DNA of 27,821 nucleotides from JACQHJ01 sp964624955. GTDB taxonomy: Bacteria; Patescibacteriota; Microgenomatia; Levybacterales; UBA12049. The DNA lies in NCBI GenBank assembly GCA_964624955.1, contig CAZUZF010000008.1, positions 1-27,821 on the forward strand, written 5' to 3'. Made by a program: the position numbers and the translations under genes. Below are positions 14,063-20,978 of this stretch, piece after piece. The notes below the pieces were generated by a model. That model was not told the DNA's origin, made no database searches, and saw only the letters and a program-made list of their open reading frames with translations. Every line of letters begins with the position of its first letter. Position 1 is the first letter of the stretch.

Positions 14063-14069
14063 ACGGTTT

Positions 14070-14615
14070 ATGAGTAGTGAGCGATTTATCCCTGAAGGGC
14101 ATACTGTTCTTTTGCCTGAGCAGTCTGAAGAATTTAGGGTTCATGCAAACGCAAGAAAATTTATAGCGGCAAACCGGCTTAAAGATAGGCTTAGTATTGG
14201 ATCGAAGATCCCAGAAGGATTTATGCTTGAAGACTCATTGGCTATAGAGGTTGCAAGCGAGCAAGTTAGTGCCGTTGGGTCAATGATAAGAAAGCGTAGG
14301 TCAGGGAGTCTTTCAAAAAGACGCGTCTTAGGGGCTTATACGAGGTTTAGAATAAGGCAACTTGAAAAAAGAAGAACAGTCTTATCAGAAGCTTTTGATT
14401 ATTTAAGAGAGGAAAGAAAGTCTCATCGAGACGAAACTTGTAAAACACCTCAGCAGCTTCAAAGCGCAGATATTATTATGGAAGCCATAGATGATCTTAT
14501 TGTACGTGCTCAGCAAGCAGGAGTAACAATTTCTTCCGCAAGAAAACTGAGGGATGAAGATTTAGAAGATTGGCAAAATAAATACAGAGAAAGACTCTAT
14601 GCCGTAGGCTCTTGA
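14070..14615 (+). CDS. orphan 181-residue Arg-rich helical protein
   Basis: A soluble, mostly helical protein of unknown function with no family I recognise. The start SSERFIPEGHTVLLPEQSEE is followed by an acidic/hydrophobic part. A strongly basic segment at about residues 73-103 (IRKRRSGSLSKRRVLGAYTRF, shortened) may bind nucleic acid. The C-terminal half is amphipathic and charged, possibly coiled coil. Arg outnumbers Lys, unlike neighbouring housekeeping genes. It has a near-ideal leaderless promoter. Its stop is 1 bp from the convergent frameshifted gene. It may belong with the recombinase as accessory DNA (inference). Confidence 0.6.
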   Translation: MSSERFIPEGHTVLLPEQSEEFRVHANARKFIAANRLKDRLSIGSKIPEGFMLEDSLAIEVASEQVSAVGSMIRKRRSGSLSKRRVLGAYTRFRIRQLEKRRTVLSEAFDYLREERKSHRDETCKTPQQLQSADIIMEAIDDLIVRAQQAGVTISSARKLRDEDLEDWQNKYRERLYAVGS

Positions 14616-14616
14616 T

Positions 14617-15293
14617 TTATTTTGTAATTACTGTTGTTTGATTTGCTTCCGGCGGTGTTGGACTTCCATCAGGACCGATAACAAGATTAAATTGTTGTTT
14701 TCCTTCCATTGGAGTTATATTCATTTTATCCCTATTCTCATCAATGGGAATATACCCCAAGGTGTTGCCGTTTATACTAACTACCATTACCATTTCTCGT
14801 CCTTGGGGAACATTTGGAGGCGCCCAAGACTTATAATTTTCAACCAAGATTGTCTGGGGACCATGGCTTAAGTCTACATGCGCATCATCAACGGTTTCTA
14901 TGTCTTCTGGCAAGAATTCATCAGGTCGAAAACCCTGATTGGGATTGTGCCACTGTGTGCTTTTTAAGATTGGCGCACCGCCTTGACCAATTACAACCTC
15001 GACTTGTGTTCCCATATGTGCTCTGTTTGCTTGCGGTGTGGGTGCGGCTGTAGCCTTTTCAACCACTTGGGAAACAGCTACTGCTGTGGCTACTGTTGCT
15101 GTACCTACGGCTACGCTTTTGGCTATGCCTTTTCTGTGTTCACCAATCCAGCTTAAACCCTTCTTAGAAAGGATTTTGGTCTTACAGCTTCTGGATGCTT
15201 TGCCAATTCTGATCGTGGTAAATTAGATCCTCGTACTAACGTTTGTGCTTGTTTCGTTCCTCGTGGTATTTCTGATCCATAATCTATTGGCAT
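14617..15293 (-). pseudogene. membrane-anchored orphan interrupted by a 1-nt frameshift
   Basis: Two overlapping minus-strand frames form one gene. Frame A starts at ATG 15291-15293 (MPIDYGSEIPRG...) and stops at TAA 15153-15155 after 46 codons. The -1 frame then runs to 14617. It encodes a basic stretch, one transmembrane helix (SVAVGTATVATAVAVSQVV) and an external domain of about 130 residues ending PTPPEANQTTVITK. Restoring one G in the GGG run at 15158-15160 joins them smoothly (LRRGLSWIGEHRKG) and gives exactly 226 codons. Starting instead at the only in-frame GTG (15064-15066) would discard the membrane anchor. The gene could be a recent pseudogene, an assembly error or a slippage-expressed gene. 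The ATG 15293 start has a leaderless-type promoter. No family is recognised. Confidence 0.7.
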
Positions 15294-15301
15294 ATAGTAA
15301 G

Positions 15302-15329
15302 ATTATCATCTAGATAAAAGCCTTGTCAA
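15302..15329 (-). promoter_or_regulatory. promoter of the frameshifted gene
   Basis: Minus-strand TTGACA (15324-15329), 16-bp spacer, GATAAT (15302-15307), 8 nt before the ATG at 15293. The -35 box lies back to back with that of the recombinase promoter. Confidence 0.65.
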
Positions 15330-15337
15330 CTTGACAA
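15323..15337. repeat. 15-bp palindrome joining two divergent -35 boxes
   Basis: TTGTCAACTTGACAA is a perfect inverted repeat around a central C. Each arm contains the TTGACA of one of the two divergent promoters, so any dimer binding here would control both genes. Confidence 0.65.
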
Positions 15338-15359
15338 TTGCTCTCTGGTGTCGCACAAT
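15331..15359 (+). promoter_or_regulatory. probable promoter of the tyrosine recombinase (leaderless)
   Basis: Perfect TTGACA (15331-15336), 17-bp spacer, CACAAT (15354-15359), 7 nt before ATG 15367. The -10 box is poor, so the promoter may be weak or activator-dependent. It lies within copy 2 of the 15-nt repeat. Confidence 0.45.
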
Positions 15360-15363
15360 AATA
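15349..15363 (+). repeat. 15-nt direct repeat, copy 2
   Basis: Second copy of TGTCGCACAATAATA (copy 1 at 13803-13817). It overlaps the -10 region and ends 3 nt before the recombinase start codon. Confidence 0.55.
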
Positions 15364-15366
15364 TTG

Positions 15367-16299
15367 ATGCAAGACGAACTGCCTGGCTTAATTGATCAAT
15401 TTCTAGAATACCTTGAGATAGAAAAAAACTGTTCCAAGCTTACCCTTCGTGACTATAAGCACTACCTTGAAGTCTTTAATAATTGGTTTTCCTCTACCCA
15501 ACCAGGTAAAACAATAGAAAATTTAGATTTACCAACTATTAGAAAATATAGAGTTTTCCTGGCTAATAAGGCAGACGTTAAAGGACAAACACTGCAAAGA
15601 GTAACCCAGAATTATTACGTAATTGCCCTAAGAAGCTTTTTAAGATTTCTTATAAAAAATGATTTTAAAACCCTTGAGCCTTCTAAAATAGATCTTCCTA
15701 AAACAGAATCAAGGAGTTTAAAGTTTTTACCAAAAGATATGATTGACAGACTCGTTACCGCACCAGATACCTCTAAAGAAGAAGGAATGAGAGATAGGGC
15801 TGTCATGGAGCTTTTATTTTCAACAGGTCTTCGCGTCTCAGAACTTGTCAGATTGGACAGGGAAAAGATTAATTTTGAGCGCAGAGAGTTTGGTGTAATA
15901 GGCAAAGGAGGCAGAGCAAGGATTGTATTCATTTCTGATAGAGCCTCAGACTGGGTCAAGAGATATTTAGATGCAAGAAAGGATGACTTCAAGCCTTTGT
16001 TTATTCGCTATAGTGGAAAAGTTGTAGAAGAAGATGGTGGAGAGCGTATGAGACTTACCACAAGAAGCGTAGAGCGCCTGGTTAAAAAATATGTTCGAAG
16101 TGCGAGAATTCCCATTGATGCAAGCCCACATTCGTTTCGCCATGGATTTGCAACAGATCTTTTATATAACGGAGCTGATCTTAGGAGTGTGCAGGAGATG
16201 CTGGGACACAAGAATATTGCTACTACCCAGATTTATACCCATGTAACCAACCCGCAGTTAAAAAATGTTCACAAGGAATTTCATAGTGGTAATAAATAG
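15367..16299 (+). CDS. XerC/XerD-type tyrosine recombinase
   Basis: A 310-residue site-specific recombinase. The N-terminal SAM-like core-binding domain spans residues 5-100; the catalytic domain follows. All six expected residues are visible: Arg156 (STGLRVSEL), Lys180 (GKGGRAR), His255 and Arg258 (PHSFRHGFAT), His281 (LGHKN) and Tyr290 (TQIYTHV). Length matches XerC/XerD. Compared with E. coli Xer, there is a short insert near 215-230 (SGKVVEEDGGERM). It may be the chromosomal dimer-resolving recombinase acting at dif, or the integrase of a small element. ATG 15367 is preferred over an upstream in-frame TTG, which is the -35 box. Its stop abuts the convergent pyrD-like stop with no gap. Confidence 0.9.
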   Translation: MQDELPGLIDQFLEYLEIEKNCSKLTLRDYKHYLEVFNNWFSSTQPGKTIENLDLPTIRKYRVFLANKADVKGQTLQRVTQNYYVIALRSFLRFLIKNDFKTLEPSKIDLPKTESRSLKFLPKDMIDRLVTAPDTSKEEGMRDRAVMELLFSTGLRVSELVRLDREKINFERREFGVIGKGGRARIVFISDRASDWVKRYLDARKDDFKPLFIRYSGKVVEEDGGERMRLTTRSVERLVKKYVRSARIPIDASPHSFRHGFATDLLYNGADLRSVQEMLGHKNIATTQIYTHVTNPQLKNVHKEFHSGNK

Positions 16300-17496
16300 C
16301 TAACCCTTAAGAGGATATGGTACTTTTTTTCCTCTTAAGTCTTTAAAATCTTGCATACTACTCATTCTCGCCATTCTCATCGCTTTGGCTAAATCTCTTA
16401 AGACGTAGAAAGCAAAGTTAGGAGTAAACGTATTTGGTCTGACAAAAGCAGAATAAACGCCTACAATTCTTGCGCCTCCATATGTTAAGGCATTCCAAAC
16501 ATCCTCGGCATTTGCAATACCACCTGCGAAACTTATGGGAGTGCCTTCTCCCAAATAACTATACATATTATGTGAGATTTCCAAAGCTCTTTCCTTAAGA
16601 GGGCGTCCCGATATGCCCCCCATTTCTTCTCTATGCGTGTCATTTGCTAATCCTGCTCTTATTTGTGGATCAGTTGTTATATTGCCGTATGTTAATGCGT
16701 CTGCCCCATTGTCAATGGCAATAGTTGCTACTTTCTCTCTCGTGTCCTGATCTAGATCAGGACTATATTTATAAATAATTAACTTAACTTTTGTTCCATT
16801 TGGGGTAAGTACTTCTCTTACTCCGGCAGAAAGATCTTGGAATACTTCTGTTTGTTGTAGGCCAGTTACACCTCTTGTATTTGGACTACTAACGTTACCC
16901 TCTATTCCATCTCCATATTTTCTCATTTGCAAAGCAGCGTCAATAAAGTCTGTTACTTGATGTCCTCTGTCGAAGCTTATTCGGCTTGCTGCCACGCTTA
17001 TGATTAATGCATTTTTTCTCTTACGGGAGTTATCTTCTCTTAGTCTTGATTCAGCTTCATTTGTTCCGTCCCCTGGGAAACCCATTCTATTAATCAGTCC
17101 GTCGCTTAAAGGTAAGTCAAAAATTCTAGGTTGAGGATTTCCTTCATAGGGAATTTTTGTTACTGTTCCCACTTTTACTACACCAAATCCCAAAGCTTCT
17201 CCAAGTAATCTATGCACCCTTATTGTTTTATCAAATCCTGCTTCAATAGACAAAGGATTTGGAAGGCTAAGACCGGCAAACTCTGTTTGTAAAATTGGGT
17301 CCTCAAAAACAAACATTTCTTTTAAAAGCCTCATAACATCTGGATTTTTCTGCATAGCCTCCATTAGATCAAGTGCCCTTGTATGGGCTACTTCCCTATC
17401 TGTCTGCGCTTCTCCGCGAGTCAAGTATAGGTGGACAATTCTTCTTGCTGCAATATCTATTCCTGTTCTTGCAAATTGTGGAATTTCTAAACTCAT
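16300..17496 (-). CDS. dihydroorotate dehydrogenase family protein (class 2-like)
   Basis: A 398-residue FMN-dependent TIM-barrel enzyme. In class 2 PyrD it oxidises dihydroorotate to orotate with quinone at the membrane. Class 2 signatures are clear: IEAGFDKTIRV (84-94), KVGTVTKIPYEGNPQPR (108-124), INRMGFPGDG (135-144), NVSSPNTRGV (201-210, containing the catalytic Ser region), GGISGRPLKERALE and FAGGIANAEDVWNAL near the FMN phosphate. The final 'qlYTal' strand reads VGVYSAFVRP. The N-terminal helices (about 1-60) could give quinone and membrane contact. No other pyrimidine genes are in the window, so another substrate is possible. It starts 2 nt after the upstream gene's stop, so they form an operon. 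ATG 17496 begins the first homologous helix. Confidence 0.8.
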   Translation of the reverse strand: MSLEIPQFARTGIDIAARRIVHLYLTRGEAQTDREVAHTRALDLMEAMQKNPDVMRLLKEMFVFEDPILQTEFAGLSLPNPLSIEAGFDKTIRVHRLLGEALGFGVVKVGTVTKIPYEGNPQPRIFDLPLSDGLINRMGFPGDGTNEAESRLREDNSRKRKNALIISVAASRISFDRGHQVTDFIDAALQMRKYGDGIEGNVSSPNTRGVTGLQQTEVFQDLSAGVREVLTPNGTKVKLIIYKYSPDLDQDTREKVATIAIDNGADALTYGNITTDPQIRAGLANDTHREEMGGISGRPLKERALEISHNMYSYLGEGTPISFAGGIANAEDVWNALTYGGARIVGVYSAFVRPNTFTPNFAFYVLRDLAKAMRMARMSSMQDFKDLRGKKVPYPLKG

Positions 17497-17498
17497 CT

Positions 17499-18110
17499 TT
17501 ACTTTTTCTTCAAAGAGGAAACAATGCCATCCATTTCGTCCATAATCTTTGTATCGGGATTTGCAGGCGTTTGATAGCTTATATGTCCAAAGCTGGTAGG
17601 TTGTTCCCAATTTCCGTTTTGAAATTCACAGACTGTCATTGCATTTTGCGCACCGGTTGTTCCCCTTCTTAGTTTTTTACCATCCTTACTTGTCAGATCT
17701 ACAAAGGAAATAAATCTTGAACTTGGTCCCTCAACGTCTGGATCAGAGGGATAAAGACAAAGAGCTCCACCTGTTGCCGCCTGAAAAATCTTTATAGAAT
17801 ATCCATTATATGAAAGAGTTAACCTATCAAGGTTTTGATCTTTTTCAGCTGCAGAGGTCCAGCTCTTGGGAGCTTCAAGGGTGTAGGCGTTAAAAACCAA
17901 TACTCCTCCGCCTGAAAGCGTTTGTTTTTCTTCTTTCGGAACAAGAGAAATTGTTACAGCCGGAGTTTCAGCTGTTACAAAGGCAGTGGGTGTCGGTGTA
18001 GTTGCCATTTCTTTTGTTCTTTGGGCCGACTGCTGGCCAAAATAAAAGGCTCCACCTGCGATAATGATGATAAGTAGTAAAAGAGAAATTGCAGCCAACA
18101 AGTATTTCAT
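17499..18110 (-). CDS. membrane-anchored protein of unknown function
   Basis: A 203-residue protein with an N-terminal transmembrane anchor (residues 2-24, ending GGAFYFGQQS), a Thr/Pro linker (TTPTPTAFVTAETP) and an external domain from about 60. The domain includes FNAYTLEAPKSWTS, a pattern seen in PsbP/DUF1795-like domains ('y.i..P.gW....'), then NGYSIKIFQA and a C-terminal 'DTKIMDEMDGIVSSLK' like 'f..il.S.k.'. It is probably a PsbP-like ligand-binding domain (tentative). Two cysteines may pair. It is the first gene of the operon with the PyrD-like enzyme and has a strong leaderless promoter. Confidence 0.62.
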   Translation of the reverse strand: MKYLLAAISLLLLIIIIAGGAFYFGQQSAQRTKEMATTPTPTAFVTAETPAVTISLVPKEEKQTLSGGGVLVFNAYTLEAPKSWTSAAEKDQNLDRLTLSYNGYSIKIFQAATGGALCLYPSDPDVEGPSSRFISFVDLTSKDGKKLRRGTTGAQNAMTVCEFQNGNWEQPTSFGHISYQTPANPDTKIMDEMDGIVSSLKKK

Positions 18111-18117
18111 CTGGTTG

Positions 18118-18147
18118 ATTGTACAGCTACGACAATTTAAATGTCAA
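18118..18147 (-). promoter_or_regulatory. promoter of the 18110-16300 operon (leaderless)
   Basis: Minus-strand TTGACA (18142-18147), 18-bp spacer, TACAAT (18118-18123), 7 nt before the ATG at 18110. Confidence 0.7.
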
Positions 18148-18159
18148 TAAATACTAATT

Positions 18160-19254
18160 TTAGGCAAAAACTCTTCTCATCAGTCTTCTAATTCTGGATG
18201 GTTCTTCTATTTCACCCCAGTCATCTTCAACATGGCTAAATTCTTTTACTCTTCTTCCTGTCCTATCTATATAAGCCCATCGTCCTCTTTGTCTTGTTAA
18301 AGCAAAGTCTTCTTTAAAGGCAAGAGCAGTTGAAAATCGTCCGTGGAGCGTATGTCCTGTTCGATCCATATATCTACGACCATTCCCGTCATAAACTGTT
18401 GTAAATCCTTCGTGGAATTCTTCCGGCATGCTGCCAGATCTTTCTCTTAGGATGACAGTGCCCTGATTATCGAGTAAATAATCATATTCGCGACCCCTTC
18501 CCCATACAAAACCTTCAGATGGATTATCTAGACGCCATATATCTTGCTTAACTCTAATTTCCCTTCCCTGCTGGTCAATTAATCTAGACCGTTCTCTTGG
18601 ACTTCTCACTACAGTGGCTATCCCACCGGAAAACTCTGATGCCCAGAAAAATTGTCCGTCAATGGCCTGTTGCCCATTTATATCTATGTATGTCCAATCA
18701 TCGTATGTCCAATCATCCTGCCAATCTTGGGAATCCGGAATGGGCATTTTAACAGGAGCAAGTCCATCGTTAAAACTTTTCACATCCATAAATTTTTGAC
18801 CGAATAAAACCTTACCGTTTTTGTCAATAAACACTGAGCCTGAGCTTTTTGTAACCGCTGCTACTGCGTCACTAAAATCAAAAGAAGGATAGTAAAATTT
18901 TCCTTTGATTACCAGTTTACCCGCAGGATCAATGAATCCTCCTTCGACTCTAGCTCTATCTTCTGAAAAACTTCTTACCATTTTAAAAGGATCTGCTACT
19001 ATTCTTTCTCCACTTCTATCTATTAAATAAGCAATATTCCAGAAATGACCATTGTTATATCTAAATCCGTTTCCTTCTGCGGGAATACCCCATGCACTCC
19101 CTCCGTTATTAAATCTGGTTACAAAACCATAACCTCTGCTTGCCGCAAGCTCTCTTCGTAAAGGCAAATCCATTCCATGCCCTATTTCTGTATTTGCTTG
19201 TCTAAGATCGGCTGCAAGATTAGGTAGTCCTGGTTTGTTTTCTTGTTTTATCAT
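18160..19254 (-). CDS. WG-repeat protein
   Basis: A 364-residue protein built from about seven WG/KWG beta-repeats (PF14903). Each has the form 'yID..G..v....f......F..G.A.V', for example AYLIDRSGERIV, GFIDPAGKLVIKG, VFIDKNGKVLFGQ, YIDINGQQAIDGQ, YLLDNQGTVIL and AYIDRTGRRV. WG proteins are usually binding scaffolds with no enzyme activity. There is no signal peptide or membrane helix, so a cytoplasmic place is likely. The C-terminus is Arg-rich (RIRRLMRRVFA). ATG 19254 is chosen because an in-frame upstream codon lies across the -10 box. It contains an exact 15-bp tandem duplication (18688-18717) giving DDWTYDDWTY. Confidence 0.82.
   Translation of the reverse strand: MIKQENKPGLPNLAADLRQANTEIGHGMDLPLRRELAASRGYGFVTRFNNGGSAWGIPAEGNGFRYNNGHFWNIAYLIDRSGERIVADPFKMVRSFSEDRARVEGGFIDPAGKLVIKGKFYYPSFDFSDAVAAVTKSSGSVFIDKNGKVLFGQKFMDVKSFNDGLAPVKMPIPDSQDWQDDWTYDDWTYIDINGQQAIDGQFFWASEFSGGIATVVRSPRERSRLIDQQGREIRVKQDIWRLDNPSEGFVWGRGREYDYLLDNQGTVILRERSGSMPEEFHEGFTTVYDGNGRRYMDRTGHTLHGRFSTALAFKEDFALTRQRGRWAYIDRTGRRVKEFSHVEDDWGEIEEPSRIRRLMRRVFA
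18688..18717. repeat. 15-bp perfect tandem duplication inside the WG gene
   Basis: GTATGTCCAATCATC occurs twice head to tail and duplicates five residues (DDWTY) in frame. It looks like a recent slippage event. Confidence 0.85.
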
Positions 19255-19262
19255 AGCTTGAA

Positions 19263-19291
19263 AGTATAGCAAAAATGAAGAATAAATCCAA
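19263..19291 (-). promoter_or_regulatory. promoter of the WG gene (leaderless)
   Basis: Minus-strand TTGGAT (19286-19291), 17-bp spacer, TATACT (19263-19268), 8 nt before the ATG at 19254. Confidence 0.65.
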
Positions 19292-19314
19292 CTATAGGTT
19301 TTAATTAAGAGGAG

Positions 19315-20109
19315 TTAATTCGTTTCGTAGTAAATTGTAACGGAAATAGTAATCTTGCTTTCTCCTGGTGTAATTTCTGTTGGCGTAGCGTTATCAGTTG
19401 CCTTGCTCTCCAAAACTCCTCCCAATCCTCTTAAAACATACGGCGGTTGAGTTGTGCTTGAGACAACATTAACAATTTTTCCAAGTCTTATCCCAGATGT
19501 ACTTGCAAGTATCTGTGCTTTTTGTTTTGCATCATTGACTGCCTTTTGAGTTGCCTCTTTCTCCAATCTTTTTTCTAGATCATCGCTAAAGGTAAAATTA
19601 ACACCGCCTACAAGATTTGCACCGTCTTTGGTTGCAGTATCTATTACACTATTTGTCTTATCCAATGGTTTTATTCTAACCTCAATGTTTTGGGTTACCG
19701 TGTATCCTGTTATTCTTTCAGATGTATCCTTTGAAGGATAAGTCAGGGGCACTGGTCCACCTGAACCGTAGTTTGGATATACACTATAATTTGTAGTTTT
19801 AATGTCTTTTTCACTTATGCCAAGTTTTTTAATGTCAGAAATAAGTTTATTTGCAATAGTATTAACCTCTTTTTGTGCGCCATCAACTGTTGCGGCTTCT
19901 TTGGTAACGCCAATTGAAACGCTTGCAGTATCGGGAACTGCTATTGCTTCCCCACTGCCTGATGAGGAAAACAAATCAGTTTTGGTTGTATTTATGCTAG
20001 TTATATAAAAAGGAATTGGCCCAAAGACTTTTGTATAGATTAAAAACGCAAGAAAGATTAAGGAAACTGTGACTATTGGAGTTTTAAATTCTTGATAGAA
20101 GTTTTTCAT
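19315..20109 (-). CDS. SIMPL-domain (DUF541) membrane-anchored protein
   Basis: A 264-residue protein with an N-terminal signal anchor (about residues 10-30) and an external SIMPL/DUF541 domain (PF04402) from about 50: 'GSGEAIAVPDTASVSIGV', 'A...V......I...KKLGISEKDIKTTNYSVYPNY', 'GYTVTQNIEVRIK', 'FTFSDDLEKRLEKEATQKAVNDAKQKAQILA' and 'LGKIVNVV' are in canonical order (quoted in parts). The family is periplasmic or cell-surface, forms oligomers in some species, and lacks a defined activity. ATG 20109 is preferred because its promoter fits; an earlier in-frame ATG would lie over the -10 region. Confidence 0.87.
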   Translation of the reverse strand: MKNFYQEFKTPIVTVSLIFLAFLIYTKVFGPIPFYITSINTTKTDLFSSSGSGEAIAVPDTASVSIGVTKEAATVDGAQKEVNTIANKLISDIKKLGISEKDIKTTNYSVYPNYGSGGPVPLTYPSKDTSERITGYTVTQNIEVRIKPLDKTNSVIDTATKDGANLVGGVNFTFSDDLEKRLEKEATQKAVNDAKQKAQILASTSGIRLGKIVNVVSSTTQPPYVLRGLGGVLESKATDNATPTEITPGESKITISVTIYYETN

Positions 20110-20116
20110 TAAAAGT

Positions 20117-20145
20117 ATATTAATCAATTAAGGCTTTGGTGTCAA
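20117..20145 (-). promoter_or_regulatory. promoter of the SIMPL gene (leaderless)
   Basis: Minus-strand TTGACA (20140-20145), 17-bp spacer, TAATAT (20117-20122), 7 nt before the ATG at 20109. The -35 box overlaps the folD stop codon. Confidence 0.7.
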
Positions 20146-20975
20146 TCGTTATGAGTTTGTTCTTCTGTTGCTTCTACAAGATTTTTCATTAGCATTGTTA
20201 CATTGACTGGTCCTACTCCTCCTGGTGTTGGGGTATAAAAAGAAACTTTTGCTTGTATTTCCTCTTCGTCATAGTCTCCTTTTAATTTACCATTAACTGT
20301 ATGCATGCCAACTCCTATCAATAATACATTTTTTTTAATATTTTCTTTTTTGATTATCTTTTTACCAACACTAGTTACTATGATATCTGCAGATTTTAAA
20401 ATTTTTTGTTTCCCTTTAGTTTTACTGTCAACTATTTTTGTTTTGATATTTAATCTTTTAAAAAGATTGATGACCGGTTTTCCTGCCGTAGTCCCCTTTC
20501 CTACAAGAACAATTTTTTTAGATTTTAGAAATTCTGTGATTTCTTGTGAATCTAGCGTTGATTCGATAAGTTTAAGTACAGCTAGTCCTACTGGAGCACC
20601 AAATTTTGAATGCGGACCAAATCCATCTACATCTTTGGATAGAGATACTGCCAGACAGATTTTTTCTTCATTAAGGTTCTTAGGCAGAGGTCTTTGGATA
20701 ATTATGCCATTAATCTTTTTATCTTTATTAAGTTTTTCAATAAAATTAAAGACGGTTTTTTCTGATATATTGGATTTGAACCTTTTAATTGTAATTTTTG
20801 CCCCGATTTGTTTTGCCCGAAGCAATTTTTGTTTTATGTAACTTTGTGTTTGGGGCTCTTTACCAAAAGTTAAGATATAAAGATGAGGAGTAACTTTTCT
20901 TTCTTTAAGTTTCTCCACCCTATCTTTGAGATTTTTCAAAATCTCTTCGGCAATAACTTTTCCATCTATTTTCAT
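20142..20975 (-). CDS. folD: FolD, methylenetetrahydrofolate dehydrogenase/cyclohydrolase
   Basis: A 277-residue cytoplasmic enzyme that interconverts 5,10-methylene-, methenyl- and 10-formyl-tetrahydrofolate with NAD(P). Motifs: SYIKQK with the catalytic Lys50 (family YvxxKxk), IIQRPLP near 92 (family VQLPLP), KDVDGFGP near 114, the dinucleotide loop GKGTTAGKP (family GRSxxVGxP), SADIIVTSVG, and PTPGGVGPVNVTMLMKN near the C-terminus. Length is normal. The dinucleotide loop is unusual, which may affect cofactor choice. It starts 3 nt after the gyrA stop, so it is transcribed with gyrA. Confidence 0.92.
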   Translation of the reverse strand: MKIDGKVIAEEILKNLKDRVEKLKERKVTPHLYILTFGKEPQTQSYIKQKLLRAKQIGAKITIKRFKSNISEKTVFNFIEKLNKDKKINGIIIQRPLPKNLNEEKICLAVSLSKDVDGFGPHSKFGAPVGLAVLKLIESTLDSQEITEFLKSKKIVLVGKGTTAGKPVINLFKRLNIKTKIVDSKTKGKQKILKSADIIVTSVGKKIIKKENIKKNVLLIGVGMHTVNGKLKGDYDEEEIQAKVSFYTPTPGGVGPVNVTMLMKNLVEATEEQTHND

Positions 20976-20978
20976 TAT

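Larger units (their letters stand above)
13238..14069. other. 832-bp gene-free region rich in inverted repeats
   Basis: No believable coding frame in either strand: stops are frequent and the one 70-codon frame has no promoter or ribosome-binding site. It holds an E. coli-type DnaA box on the minus strand (13362-13370), a TTCACA/TGTGAA hairpin (13382-13398), an 8-bp inverted repeat (AGCCTCAT 13427-13434 with ATGAGGCT 13477-13484), TTCGTA/TACGAA (13466-13471, 13509-13514), a near-palindrome (13538-13553), a 13-bp-stem hairpin (13722-13753), an inverted pair AAATTTAGCC/GGCTAAATTT (13564-13573, 14014-14023) and direct CCTATAAT copies (13333, 13347). It could hold a noncoding RNA, a recombination or segregation site, or decayed sequence. 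Confidence 0.6.

Noticed and set aside
13240..14069. Replication origin based on the DnaA box at 13362
   Set aside because: Only one exact box is seen; no cluster, and dnaA is not adjacent. Kept as an observation only.
14617..15066. Intact 149-residue gene starting at GTG 15064
   Set aside because: It would cut off the in-frame transmembrane helix and ignores the ATG-started first frame with a good promoter.
15331..15366. Upstream TTG start for the recombinase
   Set aside because: That codon is the -35 box and the extra residues match no recombinase N-terminus.
19255..19272. Upstream start for the WG protein
   Set aside because: It would begin inside the predicted -10 box; ATG 19254 fits the leaderless pattern.
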